A stretch of DNA of 64,000 bases. Source: Clitopilus passeckerianus (Eukaryota > Basidiomycota > Agaricomycetes > Agaricales > Entolomataceae). The DNA lies in contig CALYLX010000126.1 of assembly GCA_944990035.1 (NCBI GenBank), positions 2,542,001 to 2,606,000 of the forward strand, given 5' to 3'. Shown here in pieces: positions 49,360 through 61,940 of the stretch; position 1 is the first letter of the stretch, and each line of letters begins with the position of its first letter. Below the pieces are notes generated by a model. It was not told where the DNA came from and did no database searches. It was given only the letters and a program-made list of their open reading frames with translations. A program made the position numbers and the translations under genes.

Positions 49360-51114
49360 CTACAATCCTGAGGAAAGCAGGTGTACCGACCAAGCAATCA
49401 ACAGAACCAAAATCACACCAATAACCCCTGCCCATGTCACCACACTAACCCTGACTTCCGGTGGGCCGCCCTTCACGGCCTCCTTCAAAGCATCCTCCAG
49501 TCCACCAGCCATCGCATCCATACCAAACATCTCTTTTGCCCTCTTCTTTGCCCTCTCTCCCAACTTCTTCCTCTCCCCGTTCGTCATCACCACAATCTCC
49601 TCCAACGCAGAAGTCCATATCTCCGGCTTGGGTTCGCACAGCCAACCAGTCCTTTCCGTCGGAGGCCAGTCAAGTATACTTTCGGTAGGACCACCATTGT
49701 TGCAAGCAAGGACCGGAACGCCACAAAGCATAGCTTCAATGGGTACAATTCCGAAATGTTCGTTGGAGGGCGTGTAGAGTAGGGCTAAAGTTGACGAGCT
49801 CGTGAGGAGAGCTGTTCGTTGAGCAGTTGTGAAGTTGAGGAGGAAAAGAACTTGAGGGTACGCGTGAAGAGGCGTTGTCGGTGTAGGAGAGAATGGCGGA
49901 CGGGAGAGGAATGGGTCCGGATCAGGGGAGAGGGTGGACGCGAAAGACTTTGTAATAGGTGCGGCAGAAGATGACGAGGAGGGGGAAGTGGTCATGTATG
50001 TAAGCCCGAGGGAGTCGCAGAGAGAAGTCAGCATATTTAGAGTGCGGACGTTATCGTCCAGGCGGTGGTCGTAGCCTCCTGCGAGGACCAATCGCATGCC
50101 TAAGGGTATTTTGCTTGATGAGGATGTGATCAAAGCTGCGAAGGCTCTGATAGCAAGGGCAACATTTTTCTTTCCCTCAAACCGGTTGAGGGAGAGGAGG
50201 GTAGGTCGGTGTCTAAGAACGCGCGTCGAAATAAATCACCGTATCAGCGCAGATAGAAAATTAGACATACGAGTTAACGGATATAATATCCTTGTCTTTG
50301 CCGTCTACCTTGGCCTCGTAGGCGGAGAAATTAATGCCTGGGTAGACCACCTTGGGCGTTTGCTGGATCGACCGGAAGTAGGCTTTGAATACGCGAGACG
50401 TGAACTTTGAGTTTGCCAGAATAACATCTGCTTGACCTGTTGAAGGGGAGAGATTTCGTTAGACAGTCGTAATATGACGAAAGAACAGAGGCGAACGAGT
50501 CGTGGTCTCTTCTAGCCAGTCCATAGGCAGCCGATATATTCTCTTTAGCAAGCTTCCTTTCATGACCATTTGCCCCTCAACGAATGCGCCATGAGCCAAC
50601 AGCTTGTCAGGGAAGTGACAGTAGAAGACTACTGGTGTCCTGGCCAGCGCGCGAAGGATGGGTACACATGTAGAAAGCTGGTCAACGAAGTACACGTCGT
50701 ATTTTGGTGATTTCGAATTGAGGAGGTGCAGTGTTAGGTGTAACTGACGGAGATGCGCAAACAAGATGTGAAATTTCCCTGCTATGGCACGAGGGAAAGG
50801 CGGGACAACATGATGGACTTTGAGGCGACCTGTGAATTGAGGTCAGCCGTGGGTATTCTTGCAAGAGTAATTGTAGGCTTACCATCTCGTGTCTCATCAA
50901 AGCAGTGCTTTGGGTCGTGATAAGAAGTATAGATGTCAACAGAATGGCCGCGTTTCTGGAGACCAAGAGCTGCATCTACCACAAGCCGTTCTGCTCCACC
51001 TAGATGTCAACAATACGTTAGAATACTACACACCAATTTGTGTCAGGCAAACATACCGATACCCAAGTCAGGGTGAATGAATGCAATTCTTAACTGTCGC
51101 TGTTTCTTGACCAT
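49360..51114 (-). CDS. ALG2: Alpha-1,3/1,6-mannosyltransferase ALG2
   Basis: Exons 51057-51114, 50883-50999, 50497-50829, 50271-50436 and 49360-50212 join in frame to about 508 aa. Diagnostic blocks occur in order: RIAFIHPDLGIGGAERLVV; VDIYTSYHDPKHCF; HCHFPDKLLA-like FYCHFPDKLLA; LPMDWLEETTT; ADVILANSKFTSRVF; YPGINF; LLSLNRFEGKKN; and the nucleotide-sugar-binding EHFGIVPIEAMLCGVPVLA followed by NNGGPTE. A C-terminal hydrophobic helix (WAGVIGVILVLLIAWSVHL) would anchor it. ALG2 acts on the cytosolic face of the ER, adding the second and third mannoses to the dolichol-linked oligosaccharide for N-glycosylation. Intron 3 (50437-50496) uses a weak GTTCGC donor, so that junction is the least certain. 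A Ser-rich insert near SSSSSAAP is unusual but in frame. Confidence 0.93.
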
Positions 51115-52603
51115 CTGTCGAGCTGAAGGTTACCGTCGCCTTCCACTGGACTGAACGGACCGTGACATGGTGAATCGTTCATCGGACCGGGAAAGACGAT
51201 GACCTGGGCGACTCCCACGCTTGGGTTGATCCCCAGTTCCACCCCCTGGGTCCTTGGCAGGCTTGAATTCGAGAAAGAACCATATACTGGCAATACGGCC
51301 TTTTGATTCAAGTCCCTAAGTTAAGTTCGTAGCCAAATTGTAGAGGCTGCTGCCAAAGGTAGGAATAGTGCTCCAGGTCAGAGCGAAGAAACGTTACAAT
51401 TGTGGCGGTGTCGCTTCAATCTTGCTTCAGTCCCACCACGCTGGCAACACTGCAACTACCAACTCGTTTGGATTCGCCAACTGAGGTCTTCACGAAGAAA
51501 ATCTGAAATTAACATCTTTCGATGGGCTTATTATAAATACCTCTCAACCGAGTTCTCCAGACAGAATTCTACATGTTTGAACTTCAGCAACCTTCATGTT
51601 GAGTTCCGGAAGGTGGCAAGTTTCGGTCCTAGGGGGTAGTATTCGGAGGTTGTATCGAAGCGTACGTTCATTTTATTATAACGACATATCCGCGTAATTA
51701 TGTCAGACGTTTGCATTGAAACCGGCGTTGTTACTACCAGTCTCCTCTTCAGCTTTTGTACAGGGGGTCGCGTTACGGGCTGATCACCTCACCAGCGAGG
51801 AGAACATTCACCAATGTACGTATGATTCTTTCGCATGCCATGACCATAGAAACGGAATCGATGTTAATGCCACTTTCACAGTCTCGACCGGTGACTAGTC
51901 CTATCAGCTATTCTTACATGCGAAATTTTTCGTCTCGAGGTCTGAGGGCAGACGTCAAGGAGAAGATAGCGAGGTATAACCCTGGTTTGGGGTATCCTTC
52001 CGCGCGGTAGCACCGCGGCTCCTAATGCAAATCTCATCTTCCAGGCTACAATGGCGAATAAGCCTCTTTGCTGCTCACTTCAAGTTCAAGACAAACGCAG
52101 GGGAGGGCAATTGGTCCACGAATCCCACAATGCGACAAGCACTGCAGTCATGGATACACCTCGAGAAGATGTTCTGCCCGTCGTAATTTGGGGAGATGGA
52201 CTGTCGGCCTTCTGTCTGAGGGGTTTACAGGAGCAGACGACCAACGGGCCTGGGTATGCATGCCTAGTCCGAGTTCTTTTGTCTCGTTCTAATCACATTT
52301 TGCAGTTTCCGATTACCATTATTACATTCCTCCAAGCATGCTGTATAATGACCACGGGGAATAATAATGATGTTTTCGCCAGATTTAAAACTTCATGACG
52401 GATATGTGACCTTTGACACTATTATTCGATCTCTCTCTCCTTAAGTTGATCCCTGTGAAAAGAGGGGAGGCGCCTAAAGACCATTCGAGTGCTGTGCATC
52501 AGCGCTTGTTGAAAGAGATCGTTAATCGATTGACCGCTTGCCACGCTGTTTCGTTTCCACGCTACCTTTCACTACCCTGTTGACTTCGCTCGTTGCCTCC
52601 AAG
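51115..52603. other. Intergenic stretch upstream of the NACHT-WD40 gene
   Basis: About 1.5 kb. Short open frames (51400-51639, 51716-52010, 52051-52398, all plus) have no motifs. Presumably the divergent promoters of ALG2 and the NACHT-WD40 gene lie here. Confidence 0.35.
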
Positions 52604-55600
52604 ATGTATCGAATTAAACCCACTTTTGAGGAGCAGGACCGAGGTATTAGCCCAATTCCGACGTTAACTATACACTAACCCCCATTCCTTGCAAGGCACA
52701 TCGGCGGGTCCGTCCATTGCTTTACCTCCAAAACAACCACCATCGGGTATGCAAGTGATTTCAACCAACGTTGGCAATACGTACACTGCGAAGAGAGATG
52801 TTATGCACACAACTGTTGGGCAATACAACGTATACAGTACCCAGCCTTGGCTCCCACTTCTTGTACGTTGCTTCAAACCGGGTCTATCACATATGCTAAG
52901 AACGAACAGAAGGAAATAGAACAGCTTCTTAACCCAGTCACGACCGCCGCATATGACTCCTACGTGTCAAAAACCGAGCAATGCTTCCAGGGCACCCGTG
53001 TCAAGCTGCTGGGGGAGATATGGGACTGGATCGGTGGAAAGGGGAGTCAGGCATCAATATACGTGTTGGATGGAGTGGCTGGGATTGGGAAGTCGACGGT
53101 GGCACAGACAGTCGCTTATCGAGCAGCGAAGAAGGGGATGCTGGGGGCAAGCTATTTCTTCACGGGGGACGAACTGGAGAGACAGACCACGCAACGCTTC
53201 GCAACCACCATAGCATATCAACTCGCCGTCCACATGACGAAATTCGCACAGGACCTTGTTGTCGCACTGGAACAACATCCTGACATTACCCAGAAAGGTT
53301 TACGCCAGCAACTCGCCATTCTCGTGCTCCAGCCGCTTCGAAAACTGCTCTCCAGAAAGAGGCGGCCAATCCTGATTGTTATTGACGCCCTCGACGAATG
53401 CGATGCCAAGGAGGCCAAAGCACTCTTGGAATACCTAGCAGCGGATTTTCAAGCCGTGCCCCACCTCAAAGTCTTCATTACCATCCGCCCAGAGTTTCAC
53501 CTTCGACAGGTTCTCGAACCTCATAAGAATCACGAACGATTCCACTTGCACGAGATCGAAGATTCCATTGTTCAGGATGATATCCAACTCTACCTCGAAT
53601 TTCACCTGTCATCCAATGAGATACAGAGGCAACGCCCCGGGATTCGTTCTTCTTGGAAGCCGGATGCTCAGGAGATGACGAAGCTCCGGGGGGTTTGTGG
53701 AACTCTCTTCATTATCGCATCTACCGCTTGCAAGTTTATCCTAGACAACCCGTTGGTTGATCCCAGAAATCAACTATCCCAACTGCTAGACGGCGTCTCC
53801 CTGGAAGATTTCTCAGGCTCGTCGAGAACAGATGCCATGGACAAGATTTACATGCACATTCTTCTCTCCGCTCTCCCAAAGGATACCCATCCAGGTAGCG
53901 ATGTCGAAGGTTGGGTGTGCGATTATCAGACTGTGCTTGGGGCGGTGATCATTTTGCAAAATCCTCTCCCTTGCCACTCCCTGGCAGGCCTACTTGACGT
54001 CGACAGCGAATACATTGAACGAACCCTTGCGCGACTCCATTCACTCGTAGCACCTAGAGGGCAGAGCCGCATTTATCGTGTTCACCATAAAACCTTTCTC
54101 GACTTCATCGCAGACGAGAGCCGTATCAGCAAGGCACTAATCGGGCTAGCACAGAATGGTCGGACGGATGGCATTTTGTTTTTAATTGATAAAAAAAAAC
54201 ACCATTCAAGGCTTGCCAAGCAGTGCTTTTGTGTAATGATGGCTAGGTTGAAGAGGAATATCTGTGGCCTCATTCCGTTGGACCAGTACAGGGACAACGT
54301 GGAAGTGCAACACCTTGCACAGGGCGCTGTATCACCGGATTCCGAGCTCGCCTATGCGTGCACCCAATGGGCCTCCCACCTTGAAATGGGAGAACTTGAT
54401 GATGAACTGGAGAAGTATCTCGAAGAATGGGCATGTACCCAGCTCTTACCTTGGTTAGAGGTACTCAGCATTACCAATCACATTGGTGGAGTGGACGGAA
54501 TGATGGAGAAGGCCGAAAGACTCATTGTGAGTAGTCTTTCTCAGCTATGGAGGTCCTGCCTCCTTGATCAAGCATTGACAATTGGAACACAGGCAAATGC
54601 GAAACATTGGAGCAATGCGAAGAAAACCGCACAATTGCTGAATGATGTCCGTCAGCTAGTGTCCCGTAACAGGAGCCTTTTAGAGGGAGCTCTGATGCAC
54701 ATCTACTGGTCAATCCTTCCATTCGCCCCCGTCAACACCAGAGTATACAAACTCTACAGTCAGATGATCAATGATCTGAAGGTTGTCTCTGGGACCGGGA
54801 GGAATTGGGACCATTTGATTGCCATCCTCGAGGGCCATTCAAACTCAATCACATCTCTTGCATTTTCAAGTGAGGTGTCAAGACTTGCATCAGGATCCGG
54901 TGACAGGACAGTGCGGCTGTGGGATGGGAACACAGGAGCTCACATTTCCACCCTTAAGGGCCATTCAGATTGGGTCAACTCGGTTGCATTTTCCAGCGAT
55001 GGGTCAAGACTTGCATCAGGATCCTCCGACAAGACAGTGCAGTTGTGGGATGGAAACACAGGAGCCCATATTGCCACCCTTAACGGCCATTCACATCGAG
55101 TCAAATCTGTTGCATTCTCAAGCGACAGGTCAAGACTTGCATCAGGATCCGGCGACAAGACAGTGCGGCTGTGGGATGGGAACACAGGAACTCACATTTC
55201 CACCCTTAAGGGCCATTCAGATTGGGTCAACTCTGTTGCATTTTCAGGTGACAGGTCAAGACTTGCATCGGGATCCTCTGACAAGACAGTGTGGCTGTGG
55301 GATGGGAACACAGGAGCTCACGTTTCTACCCTCGAGGGTCATTCAGATTGGGTCAACTCGGTTGCATTTTCCAGTGACGGGTCAAGACTTGCATCAGGAT
55401 CCTCCGACTACACAGTGCGGCTGTGGGATGGAAACACTGGAGCTCACATTTCCACCCTCGAGGGCCATTCAGATTGGGTCAACTCGGTTGCATTTTCAAG
55501 CAATGGGTCAAGACTTGCATCGGGATCCTCTGACAAGACAGTGCGGGTGTGGGATGGGAATACAGGACCTCACATTACCACCCTCGATGGCCATTCCAAT

Positions 55601-56545
55601 TGGATCAGATCTATCGCATTTTCAAGCAACGAATCAATATTTGCATCGGGATCCCCCGACAAGACAGTGCGGCTGTGGGATGGAAACACAGGAATTCACA
55701 TTGCCACCTTCAACGGCCATTCCGATTGGGTCAACTCTGTCGCATTTTCCAGTGACGGGTCAAGACTTGCATCAGGATCTGGCGACAGGACAGTGCGGCT
55801 GTGGAATAGGAACACAGGAGCTCATATTTCCACCCTCAAAGGCCATTCAGATTGGGTCAACTCTGTTGCATTTTCCAGCAGTAGGTCAAGACTTGCATCA
55901 GGATCCTCTGACTACACAGTGCGGCTGTGGGATGGGGACACTGGAGCTCATATTTCCACCCTCAAGGGCCATTCATATGGGGTCAACTCTGTCACATTTT
56001 CAGGTGACGGGTCAAGACTTGCATCGGGATCCGACGATTACACAGTGCGGGTGTGGGATGGGAACACTGGAGCTCCCATTGCCACCCTTAAGGGCCATTC
56101 AAGTCGGGTCATATCTGTCGCGTTTTCGGGTGATGTGTCGAGACTCGCATCGGGATCCGGCGACAAGACAGTACGGCTGTGGGATGGGAATACCGGAGCA
56201 CATATTTACACCTTTGCCCATGACTCGATCACTCGAATCATCGACATCAAATGTTCCTCTGGACATTTACCGTCGGCATCTACACCCACCAAGCACTCTG
56301 CGATAACACGGAAGTATCACGAGCGCCTGTTTGCTCTTGTTCAACGGCGGCAACCACGGCTTTCAGGTCTGGTGGCGTTGTCTGGAAGGCCAGGTGGACA
56401 TTGGGATTCTGTTCCATTCCTTTGGTTTCCCTCGCATATGGAGGCCGAATCATTCGCAGTCAATAGTACAGGCTCGTCAATCGCAGTTGCCTGTAGGAAC
56501 GGGCGTGTCCTTCTACTTGACATATCGAAAGTAGTGTTTCCATGA
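52604..56545 (+). CDS. NACHT-WD40 protein with 11 near-identical WD40 repeats
   Basis: Exons 52604-52643, 52696-52862 and 52910-56545 join in frame to about 1280 aa. The N-terminus is a short unclassified segment. Walker A GVAGIGKST is at about residue 124 and Walker B LIVIDALDEC at about 224-233, followed by VFITIRPEFHLRQVL and VHHKTFLDFIADES. A helical region (HWSNAKKTAQLLNDVRQLV) precedes the repeats. Residues about 711-1172 are eleven 42-residue WD40 repeats of the form GHSDWVNSVAFSSDGSRLA with TVRLWDGNTGAH. The end differs (SLIAVACRNGRVLLLD-like closing blade). NACHT plus highly conserved WD40 repeats is the architecture of fungal HET-E/HNWD allorecognition proteins, in which the beta-propeller senses a ligand and the NTPase domain oligomerises. 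A HET death domain is not visible at the N-terminus. Confidence 0.93.
54833..56218 (+). repeat. Eleven 126-bp tandem repeats encoding WD40 units
   Basis: Period 126 bp (42 codons), eleven consecutive units with most differences at a few codons: the residues just after GHS, the residue before D in [GSPD]D[KRY]TV, and the L/V in VRLW. The blocks TCAAGACTTGCATC and ACAGTGCGG recur in nearly every unit. Confidence 0.95.
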
Positions 56546-58629
56546 CCGACTGTCTCTCAGGCTGTCCTAGCCGTTCTTTCCTTAACCCACCATTTGTCGC
56601 ACAATACATATCAAAGCTCTCATACTGCATTTGTAGCACACATTGTTTATGTCACGAGACAAGAATGCTTCCACCATCCTGACTCGTACTTTACATGTTT
56701 GTACCATACACTTTCCATATGAAAGTTCATGGTCTAGTCATACAGGGTTTTTTAGGCCTCCGCTGGATGAATCGAGTGGTACCTTCAAGCTCATTGTGCA
56801 TAAGTGACCTACTAGTAAGCCTGCAAATTGAAATCACGAGAAGAGAAAGTATCTCCAATTGCTGGTAAACACCTATCAAAAACATTGCACCGTGATTGGG
56901 TAGTGGTGGTGCCTCTGTATTCTTAGCCGGTCCGAGCCTCGACCCACAGGAAATAACCTACCCATAACTGCTGTGTTGGAGAGGTGTAGGCTTCGTGGTG
57001 CTCGTATAGGTTGGAAGGGATACGAGGATTCATACCCAGGGAGCATATGAGCCGGTATAGACAAGAATCGGAAAAGCCACTAACACAAGAGGTAGTGTTG
57101 CATTCAAGTTGCATTTCGTTCAATTCGAACAAGGATGGGACATGGGACACATCGTTCGAACTTTTGAATTCGAACAATTCAAGTGGGTGATCCGCGCTGG
57201 GTAATTTGGACGCTTTTTCAGCCATTTTTGACAAATCCTGTCCGTGACTCGGACCGCTCTTATCCCTATAGGAGGCGTTCATAGTGCTTCAAAGAACTGG
57301 GAATCTGGGATACTAGTAGCCTCGAGTTGTAGTCTTTTGTAATACGTTCCTCGTACACTCCAGTGTTTGCTTGAGTACCTCCGTGTTCCTCAGATCTTAA
57401 GCTGGCGTTCCTTGGGTATAACAAAGTAGAAGTTACGCGGTGGGCTTTGGTACTTGCACGCGGAGGTTACAGTAATGAGAGTGTCAACATCAGGTACATC
57501 GTTGGGTTGTAGAGTGGTAAACACACATGTGAACTTATAAAGCTCTAAGGCCGACAAGCGGCGTGGCCCGCTACCCTTTATTTAAACGATTACTCTCTCA
57601 GAGTCTCTCTTTGGAGCGAATACCTGGAAATACTCTGGAATGTGGTGCCTTCGTGCCAGCCGTGGAATCGACTTTCGAGATCCGATTGAATGCTGTCAGT
57701 AGTATACGCCAATTGCTCGGTCTCACTTCTCTGCCATCATGTTGTTTTGTTAAGCTGCAACTTATATGAACAAGACTACGGGTACAAGGAAGATTGCAAA
57801 GATCCGTGAATGAAAAAGCCGCCAATGACATCAGTCTCTTTGACAAAGATCGGCTCAGTTCCAGACGGCGTGAAGGTGCGATCCCAAAACATGAGAAAAA
57901 AGGTTTTGAGAGGGCGTTCAATGCCTTTACCTCGGGAGTTAAACTGGAGAAAGCGATGATTGGATATTGAACCCGAGCTTGTGATCTGCGCTCCGAAAAT
58001 TGGGGCTGATTTTCATCGGGGAAAGCTCTTATAATTCTGCCTAATCCTTACATTCACCTGCGTCGTAACGCAGCGCATGGATCTCTCTTTTCGTCTCCTT
58101 CATGAATTAGACGATCTTCGTGGCTCCTTGCCAAGTCGGTTGTGCGTTGCAACCCTTTGCAACACGGTGGTTTGCTCAAGCTTGCACAGTGGCTTACGAT
58201 ATCTGGCATCTACTTAAAGGTAAAAATAATTTATTATAGAAAAACCTTCTTTTCTTCCTCCTGGAGTAGTCAGGGTATGTAGTTGGGCATTTATCTTGAC
58301 CAGTTGAGGCAGAGTTGAGACTCTCAAGCTCGCTGAATCCGCGATGGACCGCGAATACTGAAGGATTTCGAACTCAGTGCACAGCTTGCTGATGGATTGG
58401 CTATCTCCACCAAAAAATAAACCCTTAGGGCCGGCAAGCGGCAAGGCCCGCTCCCTTACGTATCTGGGGTTGCGAAAATAACACACACATGTATAGATTC
58501 GAGGCGATGTCTGCAGTTGAATACACGAATACGATATAGTAGGGATATAGAAGCCACTGTTGAAGCAGCAAAAAGAGAATCACATAGAGAATACCAATAA
58601 GAAACAAAAATGGTTCAATTGATCCCGAC
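56546..58629. other. Intergenic stretch with repeat debris
   Basis: About 2.1 kb. A single-exon minus frame 56923-57282 (119 codons, ATG start) has no recognisable motif. A 30-bp motif at 57545-57576 recurs in diverged form at 58424-58457 (GGCCGRCAAGCGGCRWGGCCCGCT). No supported gene. Confidence 0.4.
58364..58395 (+). repeat. Dispersed 30-bp repeat, copy A
   Basis: GATTTCGAACTCAGTGCACA followed by GCTTGCTGATGG resembles 61811-61843 (GATTTCAAACTCAATGCACA then GCTTTGTTGATGG), in the same orientation 3.4 kb away. The two copies bracket the unknown gene and the helicase fragment. Confidence 0.6.
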
Positions 58630-60026
58630 CTAGGCTTCATCCTCGTTGTCATTGGCACGACGGCGGCGAGATTTCTTGGCGGGAGAAGGAGTGGCTGGCG
58701 AGAATGCAGTGAAGTGCTCGGATGCACGTTTGCGTGGGGTGGATGGTCCTGCTGAAGTGGAGGGGCCAGGAGTCAAGGTAGGAATAAACAGCTCCTCCAT
58801 TGGGATGTCGGATGTCGCAAATGTCTTCAACTTCTCAATTTGAAGCTGATAGACCTAAAGGGCGCTCAGAAGACCAGTTGAGGTAATAGGATACATTACA
58901 CACCTTTTTGACGACGTCGGGATTCTTTGTGTCAGGGATCAACCAACAAACAAGAACGGCATCGATGATAACAAGCGTTCCTGGTCGTAACTTATCCCTG
59001 ACTTCCCAGGGTTGGATTAATTTGCCTTCGACGTCATAGAAAGGCTGTTGAGCGAGTTTTGCGCGGTCGAGCTGATAGTAGTCCCCCTTGTAGTCCTCCA
59101 AAGTTGACGGCTCGTAAAATCCTCCAATATCAACTAGCTCGGTGGAGGTAGAACACGCGGCTGAGGAATATTCAGTGTTAGCGAGATGAACCTAGGTGGA
59201 AAATTTGAACGTACGTTCAGGCTTGACTTCCTTCTCAACTTGGTTTACTTCGTCGGGATCTCTATTCAAGAGGTTCTTCTTCTTTGGAATTTCAGCGGCC
59301 TTCGGTGCCGAAGGCGCTTGCGGCGGTATCTACAATAAAAGTAAAAAAATGAACCAAAATTATATGCCCCAGGTCACACACCTTGTACTTCAGGCCAGTC
59401 GTGAATTTGATAAGATCGAGCTTGGAGGACGGGTTGAGATTTCGTTTCGATAGGCAGCTGATAACTTCAGTCTCCTGGTACTCACCAAGTTAGTAACAAC
59501 CTAACTGAGTTAAGATTTGCCCTTACCTTGAATTTGTTAGGGATGTTCGGGCGTTCCCCTTGAATAGCTTCGTTCAAAACAGCAACCTGATTCTCGAAGG
59601 CGTCGATGACCTCCGGTGTAGCGGCCTCAGGAACCTCGAGGACAAAGGTGTCCTTGACGGGAGTACGATCAGTAATAGGCTAGATTCAAATATAAATATC
59701 AAGCTCTCAGCCAAGTTGTATTGGGTACTTACTCCTCCGTTGCGTCCTTGGAAGTTGCCCCTGGCCGAGTTTCGTGTACCAAAGGTCGAATGAGCAATCT
59801 GACCAAAGAAGCAGAACAATACTTCTGAGGTCGGATCTTCGCCTTTGGAGTAGAAGGTAATCTTGCCAAACGAATTGCCGTCACTTTCGAACTTCGTGTG
59901 CGCGCGGAAATCCTCGCCATAGGCCATCACACCTAAGGCTGGAGTAGCCATTGGCTCAGACAGGCGAAGCTCCCATGACAGAAGGCTGTAGCAACCTTGC
60001 TCGCGGCGTTTCTCGAAACAAGACAT
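58630..60026 (-). CDS. Unknown six-exon gene within mobile-element debris
   Basis: Exons 59733-60026, 59527-59679, 59382-59474, 59215-59329, 58904-59160 and 58630-58854 join in frame to about 378 aa, all with GT-AG borders. The N-terminal block reads ELRLSEPMATPALGVMAYG and KFESDGNSFGKITFYSKGE. The middle reads DRTPVKDTFVLEVPEAATP and RDKLRPGTLVIIDAVLVCW. The C-terminus is Pro/Ser-rich with a nuclear-localisation-like AKKSRRRRA. I do not recognise the family. It sits just downstream of a helicase fragment on the same strand and between two copies of a 30-bp repeat (58364-58395, 61811-61843), so it may be a cargo or accessory gene of a mobile element. No lesion seen. Confidence 0.72.
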
Positions 60027-60202
60027 GAAGATAGGCGTGTAAGAGGTAGATGAGGAGTTTTTGCGAGGCTGGAGAATGGCGAACGCGAGGAATTATGTGG
60101 CTCTTATAGCCCAGCAGTCTGGCAGCCCTGATACGTACCAAAGATACGGTAAGTGTCTGGAATAAATTAGACGAGTGGCGGAGAAACGTACCATGCGGAA
60201 TG

Positions 60203-61363
60203 CTACAGGGACATGCCTCTCGGGCGCTTTGAAGCTCCCTGAATATTGTGAAGGGAGTTGTCGGCCCGACGACGTTTTCTTGGCCTGACTAGTGTTGTTG
60301 CTTGCTCGGATCGACTCATGGGGGACGTAGAAGCCTGAGCGACAGGCGTGTGGGTGGTGGTGGTCAAGGTTATCTGTGTCTGAGCAGGACGACTCGTTGA
60401 TGCCAACTGCCTAGTTGGGGAGTGATCATGTGACATCAACAGACCTTCTCGACGTCTCTCCGTCTCAAACCTCGTCAATGTCTTCGAGTCCATTCTGTTC
60501 AGACGCCTCATCTCGTTACGCATGTCTTCGGACTGCCTGGAACATATCTTTGACATCCGAAAATTCCGAAGGATCCCTAATCCGTCCAACGACTTGACGC
60601 GTGAAACCATGACATATGGAGCTTCTGTCCCTCTACAACTCTCCAGATCTACGATTACTCTCTCTAGCGTCTTCCCTTGGGCTTTGTGTGCGGTCATCGC
60701 AAACGCGGGAACAATAGGGACCTGTGATCGCTTGATTGTACATTTTTTTCCGGAATGTGGATGAGTGAATTTCATCTCGACTGTGTCTTGCAAGACCACG
60801 GCCTGGTTTTCCCCAAGATGAGGTAGCTCCGAAGCGGACATGCCGGGGCACTCTACAACACATGAAACAGCCTCTCGGTCACCCCAATCATTGACTACGT
60901 AGCGAACAGACTGTAGAGTTCCAATTGAACCGTTCACAATACCTTCCATAAGAGAGTCAAAGGACAAATTTGATTTTATTATCGCAGTCAAAAAGGCAAG
61001 ACAGAGCTTATCTATGGTTAAGCTAGATTCACGAATTGAATGGCATACAGAGCCGGACATAGCCGCATCCATACAGGAACCAGAGATGACATGCTTCACG
61101 AAGAGTTGACGACAAGCAATTGGATCTGTAGTAGTGACTGGGATGGAGTGAGCTGTCAGTAATGCATGAGAATCGGAAGTACTCATCGTGAAAATCCCAG
61201 GAAGCTTTAAACGAGAGCCAAGAAGCTGTTGCACAATAGAGTCTTGGTCATCCAAGGGGGCGGGTATAACTTCAGCATTTCCGGGAAGCGAAGGTGGACA
61301 GGGTTCAGCGGTGTTAACAGATGGCATCGGCGCCAAGGGCGTGGTGATGTGAATTGGTGGCAT
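60203..61363 (-). pseudogene. Pif1/Helitron-type helicase, C-terminal fragment
   Basis: A 386-codon open frame. The C-terminal helicase motifs are clear: NGSIGTLQSVRY; VPIVPAFAMTAHKAQGKTL; then EAPYVMVSRVKSLDGLGIL, the motif V/VI region of Pif1/RecD-like SF1B helicases. Walker A and B motifs are absent from this frame and upstream of it. This is therefore a truncated helicase, most likely the end of a Helitron RepHel or a related mobile helicase. It is followed by a basic, Thr/Ser-rich tail (KRRRADNS, SKRPRGMSL). Just upstream on the same strand (61381-61824) another frame reads FRVVDDNSLHICLGYEWL and may be a piece of the same element. Confidence 0.75.
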
Positions 61364-61810
61364 CGGCGCCGGGGCTATGGCTACAACATGGTCAGGCGCT
61401 GCAAAACGCGAAAGCTGTCAAACTCACTGGGCAATGACAGTGGCATGTAAAGTGGTAGATACGGCGGGGTGAAAGCACACCCAGAGCCGAGAGATGCTCT
61501 ACAAGAGGTTAGCCATTCATAACCAAGGCAAATGTGGAGGCTGTTATCGTCAACTACACGAAAAAGTGTGTTTGTTGAATATAAGCCAAGCGTGGTGGAA
61601 ACCATGAAATTATAGATCATCAGAGTGCCAGCCGCAGGCACTGCCAGTCCCAGAAAACGTAGAAGAGTAGACGAAAGCGAAGAGGACGGAGTGCTGGCGT
61701 CGTATACGGCAGTAACGGGAAGGCCATTGAAAAGTACAGACATCGCGACAGTACAAGCGATGAGGTGGCAGCACGGCGAGGAGAAGACGACCAGAATCGG
61801 CACTCTCCGA

Positions 61811-61843
61811 GATTTCAAACTCAATGCACAGCTTTGTTGATGG
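61811..61843 (+). repeat. Dispersed 30-bp repeat, copy B
   Basis: Second copy of the motif at 58364-58395, with four or five differences. Confidence 0.6.
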
Positions 61844-61940
61844 GAGGTGATTCTCCTGCAAAAAGTGGTTTTATTTCGTCCCCTAAAACCCTACTACCTT
61901 AAAAGGTAGCGGGAATGGTTTGGACGCGTCCCTCCAGAAC

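Noticed and set aside
60203..61363. Helicase frame as an intact gene
   Set aside because: Only the C-terminal helicase motifs are present. Walker A and B motifs are missing, so it was classed as a fragment.
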